Positions 49,101 through 59,759 of a stretch of 64,000 nt of DNA are shown piece after piece (the stretch's first letter is position 1; every line of letters begins with the position of its first letter). This DNA comes from Chimonanthus salicifolius. Its lineage: Eukaryota > Streptophyta > Magnoliopsida > Laurales > Calycanthaceae. The position numbers and the translations under genes were made by a program. The stretch covers positions 8,700,207 through 8,764,206 of the forward strand of contig CM023536.1 of NCBI GenBank assembly GCA_013350335.1. The letters are read 5' to 3'. Under the pieces are notes generated by a model. That model saw only the letters and a program-made list of their open reading frames with translations, had not been told where the DNA came from and ran no database searches.

Positions 49101-52100
49101 TCAAGCCCCTACTCAATTTAGTTAAAAATCAATTAATACGAGTCATATGAGCCCTAATTATTTGAACTCAAGCTCAGGTCTTAACAACAAAATTAGGGCC
49201 ATATGGGCCTTCCAGACCTTAACTTAATTGAAAATCAATTATTACTAGTCATAATCAAGCCAAAATTCACTAATTAGAATTCTTTTTTCATGATATAAAT
49301 GATCATCATTATTCAGATACCTGGTTGGGGGATAGCCCACTGAACGAACAGAATTCCTAGGTTATTCAGGATATCGACGAACAAGTCTACCCTAGTTCAG
49401 GATTGTTACAGAATCAATGGCCATCTTTGGTCTTGGAATGTGGACTTCAGGGCGACAGTTAAGGTCTTTTGAGTTGGAAAGCGAAGATGAATTGTTGGCC
49501 CAACTAGGTGAATTTCCATTGTCTCTTGAGGAAGCGGATGAGATTGTGTGGTTGGGTGACTCGTCGGCCATCAATTCAATTAAATCCATCGTGGAATTGG
49601 TCCTCAATCAGCAAGATACTGGAGCCTCGACCCAATCTTGGCCTGGAGAGGTATTGCCCCTCCTAGGGTTCAACCCTTTATGTGGTGCACCCTCAGGGGA
49701 GAAGTGTTAACAAGGATGGATCTCAAAAGGCGAGGTCTTCTGAGATCGAAGGAGGTTTTTAGTTGCCCCATTTGTGGCCATCCAGAGGAGGACGTTAACC
49801 ACCTCTTTGTTAGTTTCCCCTATGCAAGACATTTATGGCTCAACTTTCTGAACCTCTTTCAGACATCTTGGGTCTTTGACAGAACATGCATAGGGGTGTA
49901 GTGGGGTCGTGATTTTTGTCGGGCTTTGTCCTAGAAGGAAGAAGGCCTGATATACGGTCCCCGCTACAATCTTTTGGACCATCCAGAAAGAAAGAATCAC
50001 TAGAATATTTTAAGGAAAATCCACTGAGTTGAATGATTTCTTAGAAAAAATAGCGGTGTCTCAACGATAGTTTTCACAAAATCGGTAGGGGTCAGGGATT
50101 CAAATGAGGCAGAACTCCTTAGCATTAGGAGAGCTTTGACCCTTTGGATAGCCTTTGGTGACCCTTTGGTTCACTGGTAATCGAAGGGAATTCGGCAAAC
50201 GCGATTAAGTGGGCCAAGGGTCTTAAACGCCCTCCCCGGAGGATGATCACCATAACAAGGGAAATTGGGGACCTAGTTGCGGGACTAGATGTCTCCTTTG
50301 TCCACGTCAGCTGTTCAGCAAATAGTGTGGCAGATTTCCTTGCCAAAAAATGGGATCTTCAATTCGAATTTTTTTTTTTGAATGGTTAATATCAGTGTTG
50401 TTAAAATCGTCCGTGTTGCGAGTCAACTCGTACGAGTTGACTCGATTCGGATGGTCAATCGAGTCAACTCACTGTTCAACTCGAAAAGTGTCATCAATCG
50501 TCCGATTTTTTCTAAAATCGCACATCATGCGATTCCAAACTCTTCAATCGCACCATCGTGTGATGTTGAAGAACAAGGAAAAAAATGGAAAAATTAGCAA
50601 AAAGAGGGGGAAAAAAAAAAGAGGGAAATCAGGAGAATAGGAAAGGACGTGCATGGGAAGATTGAAAGTCATTTTTCATTGCCTATTAAAGTCTAAAAAG
50701 GATTGATAAATACCTGGCCCTCTTGTGTTTCTTTCAAGAAAAAAAAAAAACCTTATTCATCCATCGCTTCTCCTTCAAGCCGTGGTGTCTGCTCTATCTG
50801 GAAGTCCTTCAAGCCTTCAACAGTTCGAGACTTCGAGTTCGAGGTATGCTTCCCTCTTTTCTTCTTTTCCTCTTCTCGGTTTCCTCTCTGGTTTTCGCAT
50901 TCCTCTTCTCGGCTTCCTCTCTGGTTTCACCTTCCTCTGTGTTCGCTTTCTCCTCCTCTCTGGTTTCGCCGGTTTCACTTTCCAATTCTCTGTTCGGCTT
51001 TCCTCTTCTCTGCTTTCCTTTTCGTTTCGCTTTTTTTTTCAAACTTAGAGTGGAATGCGAAACGAAGAATGGAAGATATTTATTAAATTGAAGTTAGGTG
51101 TGAGGGTCCTCGTACAAGGACATCGAAGTGGAAGAAGTGGCTGCTTTTTACATTTTTTTACATAGACAGTCCCATTGAAGTGGAAGTGGTTGCTTTTTAC
51201 ATTTTTTTACATAGACAGTCCTCACACGAGTACAAGATACAGTCGTGTGAGGACTGTAATAATTTTAATAAAATGTTTAATTTAGAAGACCAAGCATCTT
51301 ATCAAAACAAATTAATTTTTTTACTATATTGACTATAAAAATAAGTTTTAATTGAAAAATATTTATATATTTATATAAATAAATAGAACTGATAGTGCTT
51401 AATTATTAATTGATTATATTGACTATAAAAATATTTTATTGAATATAGTATTTTTTACTATATTATAAAAATATATTTTATTAAACTAAATCAGTTATTT
51501 TAAATCATTAAATGAATAGCTAAATCATTAAATGAACTGCTATTTTTTTTAAGACTTAGACCTCATAATATTTCATATTATTGTTTTTCAATTACATTAT
51601 CTCAATACTAGATTAGAATACAGTACCCAATGAAGAAGACTTAGACCTCACATTATCTCATATTATTTCATATTTTACAAAAAAATTGTCTCTATCAAAA
51701 TAGTCCTTTCTTTAATTTTTTAATGCATATTATTTCTAAGATAGAGATAATGAAAATTCTCTGATTAATATTTTTTTGTCTTTTTCTTTTTTGTGGATGA
51801 TAAATGGATGTTTCTTACATTTTGTCATATACTCATATCTTTGCATATTTACTTATATATTAGGAGGAATTGAACAAATCATCTTATTATTTTATGTCAT
51901 TTTATATGTAATTGTAGTATAAATAATAACTATAGCAAAAAAAGTCAAAAATGTTAAAACTTTTACGATTTTACGATTCACGATTTACGAGTCATACCCC
52001 TAGATCGATTAACGATCCGAGTCGAGTTTGACAACATTGGTTAATATATTAATTAAAAAAAGGCACCAGAGGTGCGAAAACATAAGCAAGAAAACAACAC

Positions 52101-55100
52101 CACCACAAAAAGCCCACACCCCGATATACCTACCGGCCACACAAACACTGGATGCCACTAAAAGAACCTAAGCTATGTCAGCACATTCTTTCTAGGCTCG
52201 TAAGGTGTCATTAGATATTTTTGAATTCCACTAGAGAGGAAGCCCAAGATGCACACTTAGCAAAGACTCTTCTCGAAACTGCTTCACTCGGCGTTCCCAC
52301 CATAAGCTGCTCTATGGCAAAGAGAGATAAGCGCCAAAAAGAGAAGAATCTTGGGGAAACTGAAATAATATCCCAAGCATAAGAAATCTCGGCTAAGGTA
52401 GAAAGCATAACTTAAAGAACACCAAACTTATCCAATACCGAATTCCAAACTGCATAGGAGAAAGGGTAGTGGATAAGAGGGTGATTTGTCTCTTCTTGAG
52501 CCTGAAGGCAAATAAGACAAGCACTGAAATTGATTTTTCCTCTTTTGCGCAAGTTGTCTTGGGTCAGAATTTTCCCGCAGTCAAACAAAGCAAATTGCAC
52601 AAGGCGGAACTTTGGAGGCCCAATATCTGGATTGACATTAACTGGAAGAGTCTCCCGATTGATCCAATCGAAGGAGGACTTGACAGAGAAGCAAGTGGTC
52701 AAGTTTGGCCACCACACAAGACCGTCCTCAGTAGAGTTGCAGATCCGGTAGGAAAAGATAATATGAAGAAGCTCAGAGAAGTAATCTCGGAGTCATAAAG
52801 ATTATGCCAAATGGAGACATCCCATACAACCTAATCATTGCAAATGGAGTAGAAATCTGAAACAACCAGCAGGCGCTTGAGAGAGGCGGTAAATAGAAAG
52901 AAACTGGGATGCCAAAGTGGTATTGCGACACCAAACTTCAGTCCAAAACTTCACTCTGTTGCCACGTCCCACCTTGAATTTGATCCCTTCTTTAAGCATA
53001 TTAACACAAACTATAATAGCTCTTCACATACCTGATGCTCTTCGAGGTAAAGAATTGACATCCCAACCAAGATTACCAACCTTTCAAGGGTGTTTTGTAT
53101 CTAAGAGCCGGGACCTAGGGGATTTCCCTTTGCTGTTTTTCGTTTATTGTTAATTGAAGTTTCTTTTCTTTTGCTGCTTTTGGTCTAACGCTTTTAGGCC
53201 AAAGCTACTATTTTTTTTTTGTACTTTTTCTTCTTTTTAATGAAATTTTCATGTTACCTCTCTCAAAAAAAAAAAAAACATACTTTAATTTCCTTCCTTC
53301 GCAAAAACAGTGCTTGGGATAACGCCCCCTCCCCCTCCAACTGGTGCAGACTATGTAATTCCTCCAACCAACACTGTTCCTCCACCTTGTCTACTTCTCT
53401 CCAGGCTTGAGCCCACAATTTCATCTTTCCTTTAATAAACTTAAGTTTCTGCAATAAGCAGTACCCCTTCCAACCCATAGGAGTGGTCTCCCTCCACCAA
53501 TTTGCTACTCACAATGTTGTTAAACTCGAATCATATCGTGAATCGGTCTAGGGGTATGAATCATGAAGCGTGAATCGAAAATTGTAGAATTGTAAAATTC
53601 ATAACGTTTTTTCTAAAATTATTATTTATGCTATAATTACATATAACACGACAGAATAATAAGATGATTTTTCAATTCCTCATAATATATATTAAATTTA
53701 GAGCTATTTATTTTTTTAAATAGATACAATTTTATTTTTTTAGTGCAAGGTCTATATATATTAATGTGAAAAAATTATTTAAATACTTGTATCCATTCAA
53801 TTTATGTAAATAAAATAGACTAAATTTCTTTGGTTTCTTTGAAATTTATTTTATGTAATAATATTTAGTGAGATAATATAAATTATACAACAAAAATTCC
53901 ATTTAACTGGAAAAACCGAAACATCTAAGGAGTAACCGTCCACAGAAAAAGACACAAAAAATATATTAATATAAGATTTAAATATAAATGTTAAGAACTG
54001 ATAACTTTAAAAAATCAACAACTAAATCAAAAGCATTTAAATAAATGTTATTAGCATTCATCAAATACTTAAAAAAAAAAAAAGTAGAGTTCTTTAATTT
54101 TTTTAAAATAGATACAAAAGATTGAAAAGAAAAAAAAAAATTAACTAGAAGAGAAAAATGATGATAAAAAATTAAAAATATAACAAGAGTGTCTCGAAAA
54201 GAAAAAAAAAGCTATGTTAATACTCTCGAATTGGCCGTCGCGGAAACTGGAATTTGGAATGTAAAGACTAGAGGGATCCTTCGTCCTCGTGTAAACAGTC
54301 CTTGAACGAGAACTGTTTACACAATTAAAGTAAAAAGAAAGTAAAGCCCTAACGATGAAAGTAAAAGGAGTAAAGTAGTATGCAACGCTGCGAAAGGACC
54401 TGCGACTAGCGAGAGTGATAGAAAAGGGAAAATGAAGAAGAAGAAAGAAGAGGAAGAAAAACTAGGTATTGTGTATCTATTGTTTGCATCACACGATTTT
54501 GCGTTTTTACAATTTGAATAGCACAATTTCGATTCAACCTAAAAATTGCACGATTTTTGTTGAATCCATATTATTGATGCGATTTGAATCGCTGAGCCTT
54601 TGATTCGAGCCGAATTGTACGAGTCAACTCATGACTCATACGATTTTAACAACACCAGCTACTAACTACTTAAAACCATCAACCGATAACCAAGCCAACT
54701 CAAATCAGAAAGGAATAGGGACCAAACCTGTAACATGGTCCATTAGAGCAACTGTTTTCCCTAGGAACTGGTGTTCAACTAACAACTTGCGGCCTAGGCC
54801 ACATACGGCCCACCATGGACCCAATCACACCCCTTGCCCCCTCACAACCACCTACCCGAATGAATTAGATTCTTCTCCAATTTGACCCCAATTACACAAT
54901 CCATTGATCCAACTCCATGAATTTTCACCATCTAATAAAATTAAATATTTAAGCCCTTTAAACACATGGCTTCACTTATCTAATCAAGCACATTTTCAAT
55001 GTGCACCCTATTTAAGGAATGATCATTCCAGCCAACCCATTCACATGGCGCTAGTGGGCCCACATGGGGGTGTTTAAACTGATATTTTAAGTCCAAACTT

Positions 55101-56185
55101 TAGGTGATCACTTTGGATAGGAGCATCTCCATAGTATAAGGATAACCAAGTGAAACCCACATAGGGATGCTCACTTTGGCCTTATGATAGTTCCTTTTTT
55201 CTGAAAGATAAAGTGAAATCAAAGCACCTGCCTTGCCACTACAAAATGAAGAGATAGAAATGTGCAAAAACCAATGCTTATTGATAAAGAGCAAATGGTT
55301 GTATTTGGCCAAAAGAATCTAAATAAATAACAATATTTGTTCATCTAAATGACCACTCTGCTAATAACATATGACTTGATGCACGTAAATAGAGCCCCTG
55401 AGAATTAACACAATGAGATCATCTATCGAATCCCTTAAACCAACAAATAGGATGAGCAAGAGATGATTCTATCAAAAGAAAATGTAGCAAGGATACCAAC
55501 TAAGAGAGGCTCCTCAATAAAACAAAAAGAAATACAGTAATCCTACTATAAAACTTTCACTACCACCCAGATGGAGAGAGAGAGAGAGAGAGAGCATTTT
55601 TCACTACAACCAAAAGATACAAGTACCTGCAAAGAATATATCCAACAGGATGCCAAGCAAGATCCCACACACTGCTTTCATGTGCACCAGCCATTTCAAT
55701 CTGTGGAGTTTCATGCCTGTGCATCAGATCAAATTTCAGTCGCCGCTTGTTTGTCTAGAAATGCAATTAGTCTGAACAGGATATGTGCAAATACATATTT
55801 AATGTAGAAAACAAACATGTCACATAATATTGGAAATTAACTATGATGTACCATCACTACATGCTAAAACTAGTTGTTACAAGCAATTTGCAATGAACTG
55901 TGTTCATTTTGGTGTTATTTATAAGTTGGTCCATCAATATGTGCAAGAAAATCCAACATATATATTTTAAGGGTAATAAAATAAGGACATGTAAGCACAA
56001 ATCAGCAGATGATCCATCTGCACAGAGCCAGACACACACACATGGCACATGCATGCACAAGATCAAAGCTGTTTCATCAACTGATCAAATTGTGCATGGG
56101 CCCAAGGTAATAAAACAGACATCTTGGGTCACAACGTAGTTCATACACATATGAAGTAGATTGTGCATGTGTGTTTGTGTGTGTG

Positions 56186-56216
<31 letters not shown>

Positions 56217-57782
56217 CTCTTCAAAAACTATCAAATGGCTCCACATTCAATGAAAACCTGATAAGCAGGACTGTCGATGATACGAAGAAACAATGAGGAC
56301 CACTATTGCGCTGCTTCACGGAAGTTTGTACGCGACATCCACAAGTAGTCACAGGTGGAAAATTTTAATATAGATATAAGTATTATACACAGACATGCGA
56401 GAAGTGCGAGTTTTTATCTTTATGGGAAGGTTGTATGAGCGGAAGATCTAGGAAACCCAAAGTTTTGGCAGATTGGTCACCTCCTCAGCATGAGCTCATG
56501 AAATTTAATGTCGATGGGGACTGCTAGGAGAAAACCGGGGCCGGCCGGTAAAGGTGGTGTACTCAGGGATCATTCCAGTCAGACATCTGTGGTTTTCACA
56601 GAATCAGTAGGGACTAGGGACTCTAATAAAGCCGAGCTCGTCAATATTAGGAGAGTTTTGTCCATTTGGACACGTCTTGGTGGGGGAAAACTATTCATTG
56701 AGGGAGATTTGACAAATGCTATAAAATGGGCCCAAGATTTGAAGGGACACCCCTGGAGACTGACTACCACGATTAGGGAAATTAGAGCACTAGTCAGGGA
56801 ACTTGAAGTCTCCTTTAGTTCACATCAGTCGATCAGCAAATGGGTAGCAGATTTCTTTGCCAAGTACGGTGTCAATGGACATGTTTCAGGGGTCTTCCTA
56901 CTTTTGAAGATGAGGAACTCTTGGATCGTGTAGGATAGATTGCTTTGTTTCACTTGGAGTTTTTTTTATGTTTTTTGTTTTCTTTCGTTGTTTTCTTGTT
57001 TTCTTTCTTTGTTTAGTTGGGTTCTAGACCGCTCTTTCTTGTATTGCTCTTTTCTCTTTAATAATATTCTCTCTTGGTTACCGCTCAAAAAAAACGTATA
57101 CACAAACATGCATATATAGGTAGTCTTAGCAAGCTTGTAAAGAATGATTACATAAAGTAGTAAGTAGAATTCTAAAGTAGCCTTAACTAACTACCCATCA
57201 AGCTATGGTGCCACAATTAACAAACAGGATATTAAACTCCAACTTCCCAGAAACAAAAACAGGACATGGATATAGATGTCCCACCAAAACATATTTTGAC
57301 ATTGGTTTATGATCTTTTAACTCAAATGTTTTGTCCAAGGCTTTATCTGTCTTATTCATATAACATGAATTAGCATAAACCAAATTCTAAATTCCACGTT
57401 GCTTATTTCATAAAGTTTTTACAATAAGATGACTACGACGTTTTCTAGTCTTACATTTGGTATTTCTTTATAGCAAGGAACTACTAAAACCATTGTGAGT
57501 TCCAGAGATGGCAAAATTTCTTCATGAAAATGTAATGCCAAAATCATTACAAGTTGAATATATAATATAGGACAACATGATTAGTTAAAGTATATTTTAC
57601 AAAGTATCCTATAAGTATCATGTGACAGATAGACAAATGCCTGAGCATTTTAGGTTTCCAGCATTTGTGAAGAGAGAGAGAGAGAGAGGTAGAGAGAGGT
57701 TACCCAACAAGCCAATGAAAAATGGATCCATCATAACTCCCACTAACAAAATACTCCTCATGGAATGGATGCCAAGCCAAAG
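37117..57782 (-). CDS. FY: FY / WDR33 homologue, last six exons (partial)
   Basis: FY is a WD40 subunit of the polyadenylation complex; its proline-rich tail binds the FCA WW domain in flowering control. Exons: 57704-57782, 55627-55716, 47250-47335, 45868-46406, 45143-45385, 37117-37194. All junctions are GT-AG and in phase (about 371 codons). The first three encode the final WD repeats: [20 protein letters not shown], then [20 protein letters not shown], then [12 protein letters not shown]. Exon 45868-46406 begins the tail ([17 protein letters not shown]) with [26 protein letters not shown], a Q-rich stretch and a second PPLP site ([11 protein letters not shown]). The tail continues Met/Gly-rich and ends [17 protein letters not shown]. 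The upstream WD40 exons are not in the window and should lie beyond 64,000. Introns of 1,987, 8,291, 843, 482 and 7,948 bp, several full of transposons, show no damage to the coding frame. Confidence 0.93.
37499..37730 (-). repeat. Copia 3' LTR
   Basis: 232 bp. Aligns with 43843-44370 once the LINE insertion there is removed; shared blocks include AGGTCAAACCCATGTG and TCCTAYA at the outer end. Confidence 0.82.
37735..38350 (-). pseudogene. Copia RNase H domain remnant
   Basis: Contains [29 protein letters not shown] and [14 protein letters not shown], typical of copia RNase H, then a frame break and [12 protein letters not shown] sequence at 37,800-37,840, the usual polyprotein end. The catalytic stretch after the QLSA is missing. 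Confidence 0.82.
38378..38995 (-). pseudogene. Copia reverse transcriptase, N-terminal remnant
   Basis: [20 protein letters not shown] marks the start of the copia RT domain. The palm with the catalytic aspartates is not found, because the sequence passes directly to C-terminal RT/RNase H sequence. Confidence 0.75.
39007..39685 (-). pseudogene. Copia integrase remnant
   Basis: Contains [10 protein letters not shown] around 39,330 and [19 protein letters not shown] at 39,230-39,290, both typical of the integrase core, in different frames with stops. The pre-integrase FGKQHRM sequence lies near 39,620. Confidence 0.8.
39687..40147 (-). pseudogene. Copia protease remnant
   Basis: The aspartic protease active site DSGA (with ATDHIEGM after it) is encoded at 40094-40105. 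Frame breaks follow in the [10 protein letters not shown] region. Confidence 0.8.
40148..40616 (-). pseudogene. Copia gag, C-terminal part with zinc knuckle
   Basis: [14 protein letters not shown] is an intact CX2CX4HX4C zinc knuckle. Upstream, [15 protein letters not shown] sequence marks the C-terminal gag region. The gag was split by the hAT insertion at about 40,617-41,649. Confidence 0.8.
40617..41649. mobile_element. hAT-like element inside the copia gag
   Basis: The right end, reverse-complemented, is CAGTGTTGAAATCATACAAG, like the hAT ends at 50,393. The interior shares TTCAAGCCTTCGAACGAAG and the pyrimidine-rich section with that element, in reverse orientation. The right flank TTCATAAT lies where the gag frame resumes. 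The left end is decayed, so 40,617 is approximate. Confidence 0.65.
41860..42260 (-). pseudogene. Copia gag, N-terminal part
   Basis: [35 protein letters not shown] and [13 protein letters not shown] sequence match the copia gag N-terminal domain (UBN2 type), with an internal frame shift. Confidence 0.8.
42330..43338 (+). mobile_element. 5'-truncated LINE nested in the copia element
   Basis: Encodes the end of LINE ORF2: the zinc-binding segment [20 protein letters not shown] with [19 protein letters not shown], then [17 protein letters not shown], with frame shifts. It ends in an A run at about 43,327-43,338. The flanks GATACACAAATCT (42317-42329 and 43339-43351) form a perfect 13-bp target duplication. 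Confidence 0.88.
43843..44370 (-). repeat. Copia 5' LTR, interrupted by a LINE fragment
   Basis: About 225 bp of LTR split by 44025-44313. The minus-strand end TTAACA is followed immediately by the primer-binding site TGGTATGCAGAGCTC. Confidence 0.8.
44025..44313 (+). mobile_element. LINE 3' fragment in the copia LTR
   Basis: Ends TTATCACTCAAAAAAAA. It is flanked by GGTCAAACCCATGTG and GGTCAACTATGTG, and the uninterrupted site is seen in the sister LTR at 37,670-37,684. Non-coding remnant. Confidence 0.82.
47336..47980. other. FY intron sequence, C-rich microsatellite
   Basis: Contains a C/A-rich run (CCCACCCCCCACCACACCCA) near 47,813-47,850. No exon recognised. Confidence 0.5.
48003..48195. 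mobile_element. Stowaway-type MITE
   Basis: Inverted ends TCACTCTCCGTCCCATTTTA and, from the right, CTCCCTCTGTCCCAAATTAG, flanked by TA on both sides. Same family as the split copy at 30,445. Confidence 0.8.
48935..49290. repeat. Possible hAT-like element with GGGCC motifs
   Basis: The left end TAGGGGTGCAAGTTGG has the shape of the hAT ends at 2,965. The interior holds repeated TAGGGCCTAAGC, TAGGGCCATATGGGCC and similar units. A right end was not found; the LINE at 49,300 may have removed it. Confidence 0.4.
50371..53040 (-). mobile_element. Second LINE, opposite strand, inserted in the first
   Basis: The minus-strand ORF2 zinc-binding region is [20 protein letters not shown] with [19 protein letters not shown] (52,412-52,620). 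Its 3' end contains CGCACCTCTGGTGCC and reaches an A tail seen as an oligo-T run at 50,371-50,379. A hAT (50393-52039) later split its 3' region. The 5' limit near 53,040 is approximate. Confidence 0.7.
50393..52039. mobile_element. Non-autonomous hAT transposon, 1.65 kb
   Basis: Ends CAGTGTTGTTAAAATCGTCC and, from the right, CAATGTTGTCAAACTCGGATC. A perfect 8-bp duplication GTTAATAT flanks it (50385-50392 and 52040-52047). Sub-terminal regions are rich in GAGTCAACTCG/ACGATTCACGA motifs, a likely transposase-binding array. The middle has a CT-rich stretch open in three frames (50,703-51,091), then AT-rich DNA. No transposase domain is recognisable. Confidence 0.9.
53278..53503 (-). mobile_element. 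LINE ORF2 fragment, minus strand
   Basis: [19 protein letters not shown] followed by an acidic [18 protein letters not shown] helix resembles the linker between endonuclease and reverse transcriptase in plant LINEs. No other part is present next to it. Confidence 0.6.
53512..54657. mobile_element. hAT transposon, inverted relative to the 50,393 copy
   Basis: Left end CAATGTTGTTAAACTCGAATC matches the right end of the 50,393 element in reverse, continuing with TCTAGGGGTATGA. The right end reads, reversed, TGGTGTTGTTAAAATCG. The flanks GCTACTCA and GCTACTAA match at 7 of 8. It is shorter (1.15 kb) and has no transposase. Confidence 0.85.
54666..55620. other. FY intron sequence, no gene seen
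   Basis: No element ends or exons recognised. A GA microsatellite lies at 55,573-55,595. Confidence 0.5.
56180..56217. repeat. (TG)n(TA)n(GA)n microsatellite
   Basis: Consecutive GT, AT and AG dinucleotide runs in the FY intron. Confidence 0.9.
56399..57096 (+). mobile_element. 5'-truncated LINE with RNase H domain (FY intron)
   Basis: Encodes the ORF2 C-terminal plant-type RNase [18 protein letters not shown], then [34 protein letters not shown] and [12 protein letters not shown], with a frame shift near 56,530. Its 3' UTR ends TTACCGCTCAAAAAAAA. The flanks TATACACAGACATGC (56384-56398) and TATACACAAACATGC (57097-57111) are the target duplication. Confidence 0.9.
57112..57700. other. FY intron sequence with GA microsatellite
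   Basis: A GA run sits just inside the intron at 57,671-57,690. No other structure. Confidence 0.6.
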
Positions 57783-58379
57783 CTGGGAGAATAAATAAAT
57801 CAGTCACACAAAAGGAAGTGAAAAAGCAGCCCACCTTGAACTTATATTTTATGTAAATTACTGAAGAGGCTCGACAAACAGGAACTAAACATTCCATGAC
57901 CTTATAATGTACATTCTAGATATTGAAATAGATCCATACAGTTTTTGTTCTACAAGAAAACAAGAACAGAATCATATAGGTGCACATAAACGCAATAATG
58001 TAATATATATAATATGGATCCCCCAAAACAACCATGCAAAAAATATGAAATTTCAATCACATGATAGCACTTCATACCATAAGGAAGTATTAAAAGATAC
58101 AATCTGTTTATAAAAAGTAGTACTAAAAGATACAAAGGAAGTGCTTGAGCCTTTTGGCTAGTGACTAGTATTGAAAATGTATTACTATGAAGCACTTTGC
58201 GATGAACTATCATGTGATGGATGAAAGCTACTACTACGAAATCTCCGACCTCCTCAAGTAGATAGTTGGACCAAATATCAACCATGATGAACAAATGAAT
58301 GGCCTACTTCATAAACAGAAGCGGATAACACTTGGTTTAGTGTTCAATCTTGAGAAACTACTAAAAGTGTCGAAAGAAA
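57783..58379. other. FY intron sequence upstream of the first visible exon
   Basis: I looked for the preceding WD40 exon and did not recognise it. Confidence 0.5.
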
Positions 58380-59305
58380 ATTTCAAAAGTTAGTGCAAGC
58401 GTGATGGGAACTAGAACATTAAAACCTCTTTCTGTCACCCAATACAGCTCGAAACGGAATGGAGGGGGACCCCAAGATTCCTCAAAGGTGTCTAAAACTA
58501 GCGGCCAATGATCAGAGATAGGTCTCAGGAAAGAATGTCACATGGAAGTCAAGGAAGCACTCTAATTATTTAGTCGAAACCAAAAATCAGTCAATGTGAG
58601 AGAGGGAGGGCCGTTGGACCATGTGAACTCGCCCCCAGAAAGAAGAAGATCCAATAAGTTGAGGGAGGAAATGCAGTCGGAGAAAGCGGTGCATAATGTT
58701 GGTTATTCTAGAGGCTCTTGTTCTTCTTCTAGTGACTCGTGTTCTTTCATGTGGGAAACGAATGATGTTAAAGTCCCCACAAATGCACCAACGATTACAC
58801 CACTTGCCGTTAAGAGAAGAATTTCCGACAGGAACAAGCTTAATAGAATCATCACATGGGCTATAGACCAAGGATAAGGTCCAAGCTTGGCCCAAAATCT
58901 GATCCTCAAAGGGGATAAAGAGGGAGAACTCACCTATTGTCGAGGTCCCAACAGATGATGATGCCACCGAAGAACCTTGAGAACCTTGGCCTCCCAAGAG
59001 TTTCTACAACCACTCCAAAAAGACTGGATAATCATGTCAGAAGGATCCTCCAATTTTGACTCTTGAAAGCAGAAAATATCCAGTTTAAAATATTTAATAA
59101 AGCTCTTGACAGTCGCTCTTTTCGAAGGGTCACCAAGACCCCTCACATTCCAAGAAAGAATCTTCATAACAAACCCAACTCAGCCACCTAAATCCCATTA
59201 TCATTGCCCAAAAATTCACCAATAGCTCTCTCTTTGCGGCTGTGATAGTTTACAGGTGTGCTCAATCGATTCAGTTCCTTAGCAATCCCATCCTTGAGAT
59301 TCCAC

Positions 59306-59425
59306 TTGGGAGTATAGGACCCAAGAGCTCAAATAGTAGCAAAATAGAAAATGAGATCTTTTTGGTTGGGAGTATAGGACCCAAGAGCTCAAATAGTAGC
59401 AAAATAGAAAATGAGATCTTTTTGG
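59306..59425. repeat. Exact 60-bp tandem duplication
   Basis: TTGGGAGTATAGGACCCAAG begins two adjacent 60-bp units (59306-59365, 59366-59425) that I read as identical except at the last base of each. Lies in the ORF1 tail of the decayed LINE. Confidence 0.92.
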
Positions 59426-59759
59426 CCGCTGGCGATCAACCCAAGCTTGCAACCAACTTCTAGCATTTTGTAGTCAACCCAATCAAGGGCCTGGGAATTG
59501 GTGATCTACTGATCGAAAACTGGCGGAGGACTGGAGGTAAGCAGGTTCCTCTGGTCAATATCAACTTACAAATCTTTCCATCCAACTAATTGTTGCTATT
59601 CCGGGAAAGATGATTAGCTCAATAGTTGAGCAAGGGAAAGATACCAGAATCCCACAACTATATGGTTAGAGTCGGAATGATCTCCAATTTTGATGCGGGA
59701 CGATGCCTAATGGCAAAGAATCCGGCAAAATCGGGAATAACCAATCTGTAACTGGGCAG

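Larger units (their letters stand above)
49300..53277 (+). mobile_element. LINE 3' part, split by later insertions (FY intron)
   Basis: Carries the C-terminal ORF2 region: the zinc-binding segment [20 protein letters not shown] with [15 protein letters not shown] (49,730-49,840), then plant-type RNase H sequence [18 protein letters not shown] at 50,085-50,145. The frame is broken. Its 3' end resumes at about 53,050-53,277 and finishes TTACCTCTCTCAAAAAAAAA. The middle was displaced by a minus-strand LINE and a hAT. Confidence 0.75.
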
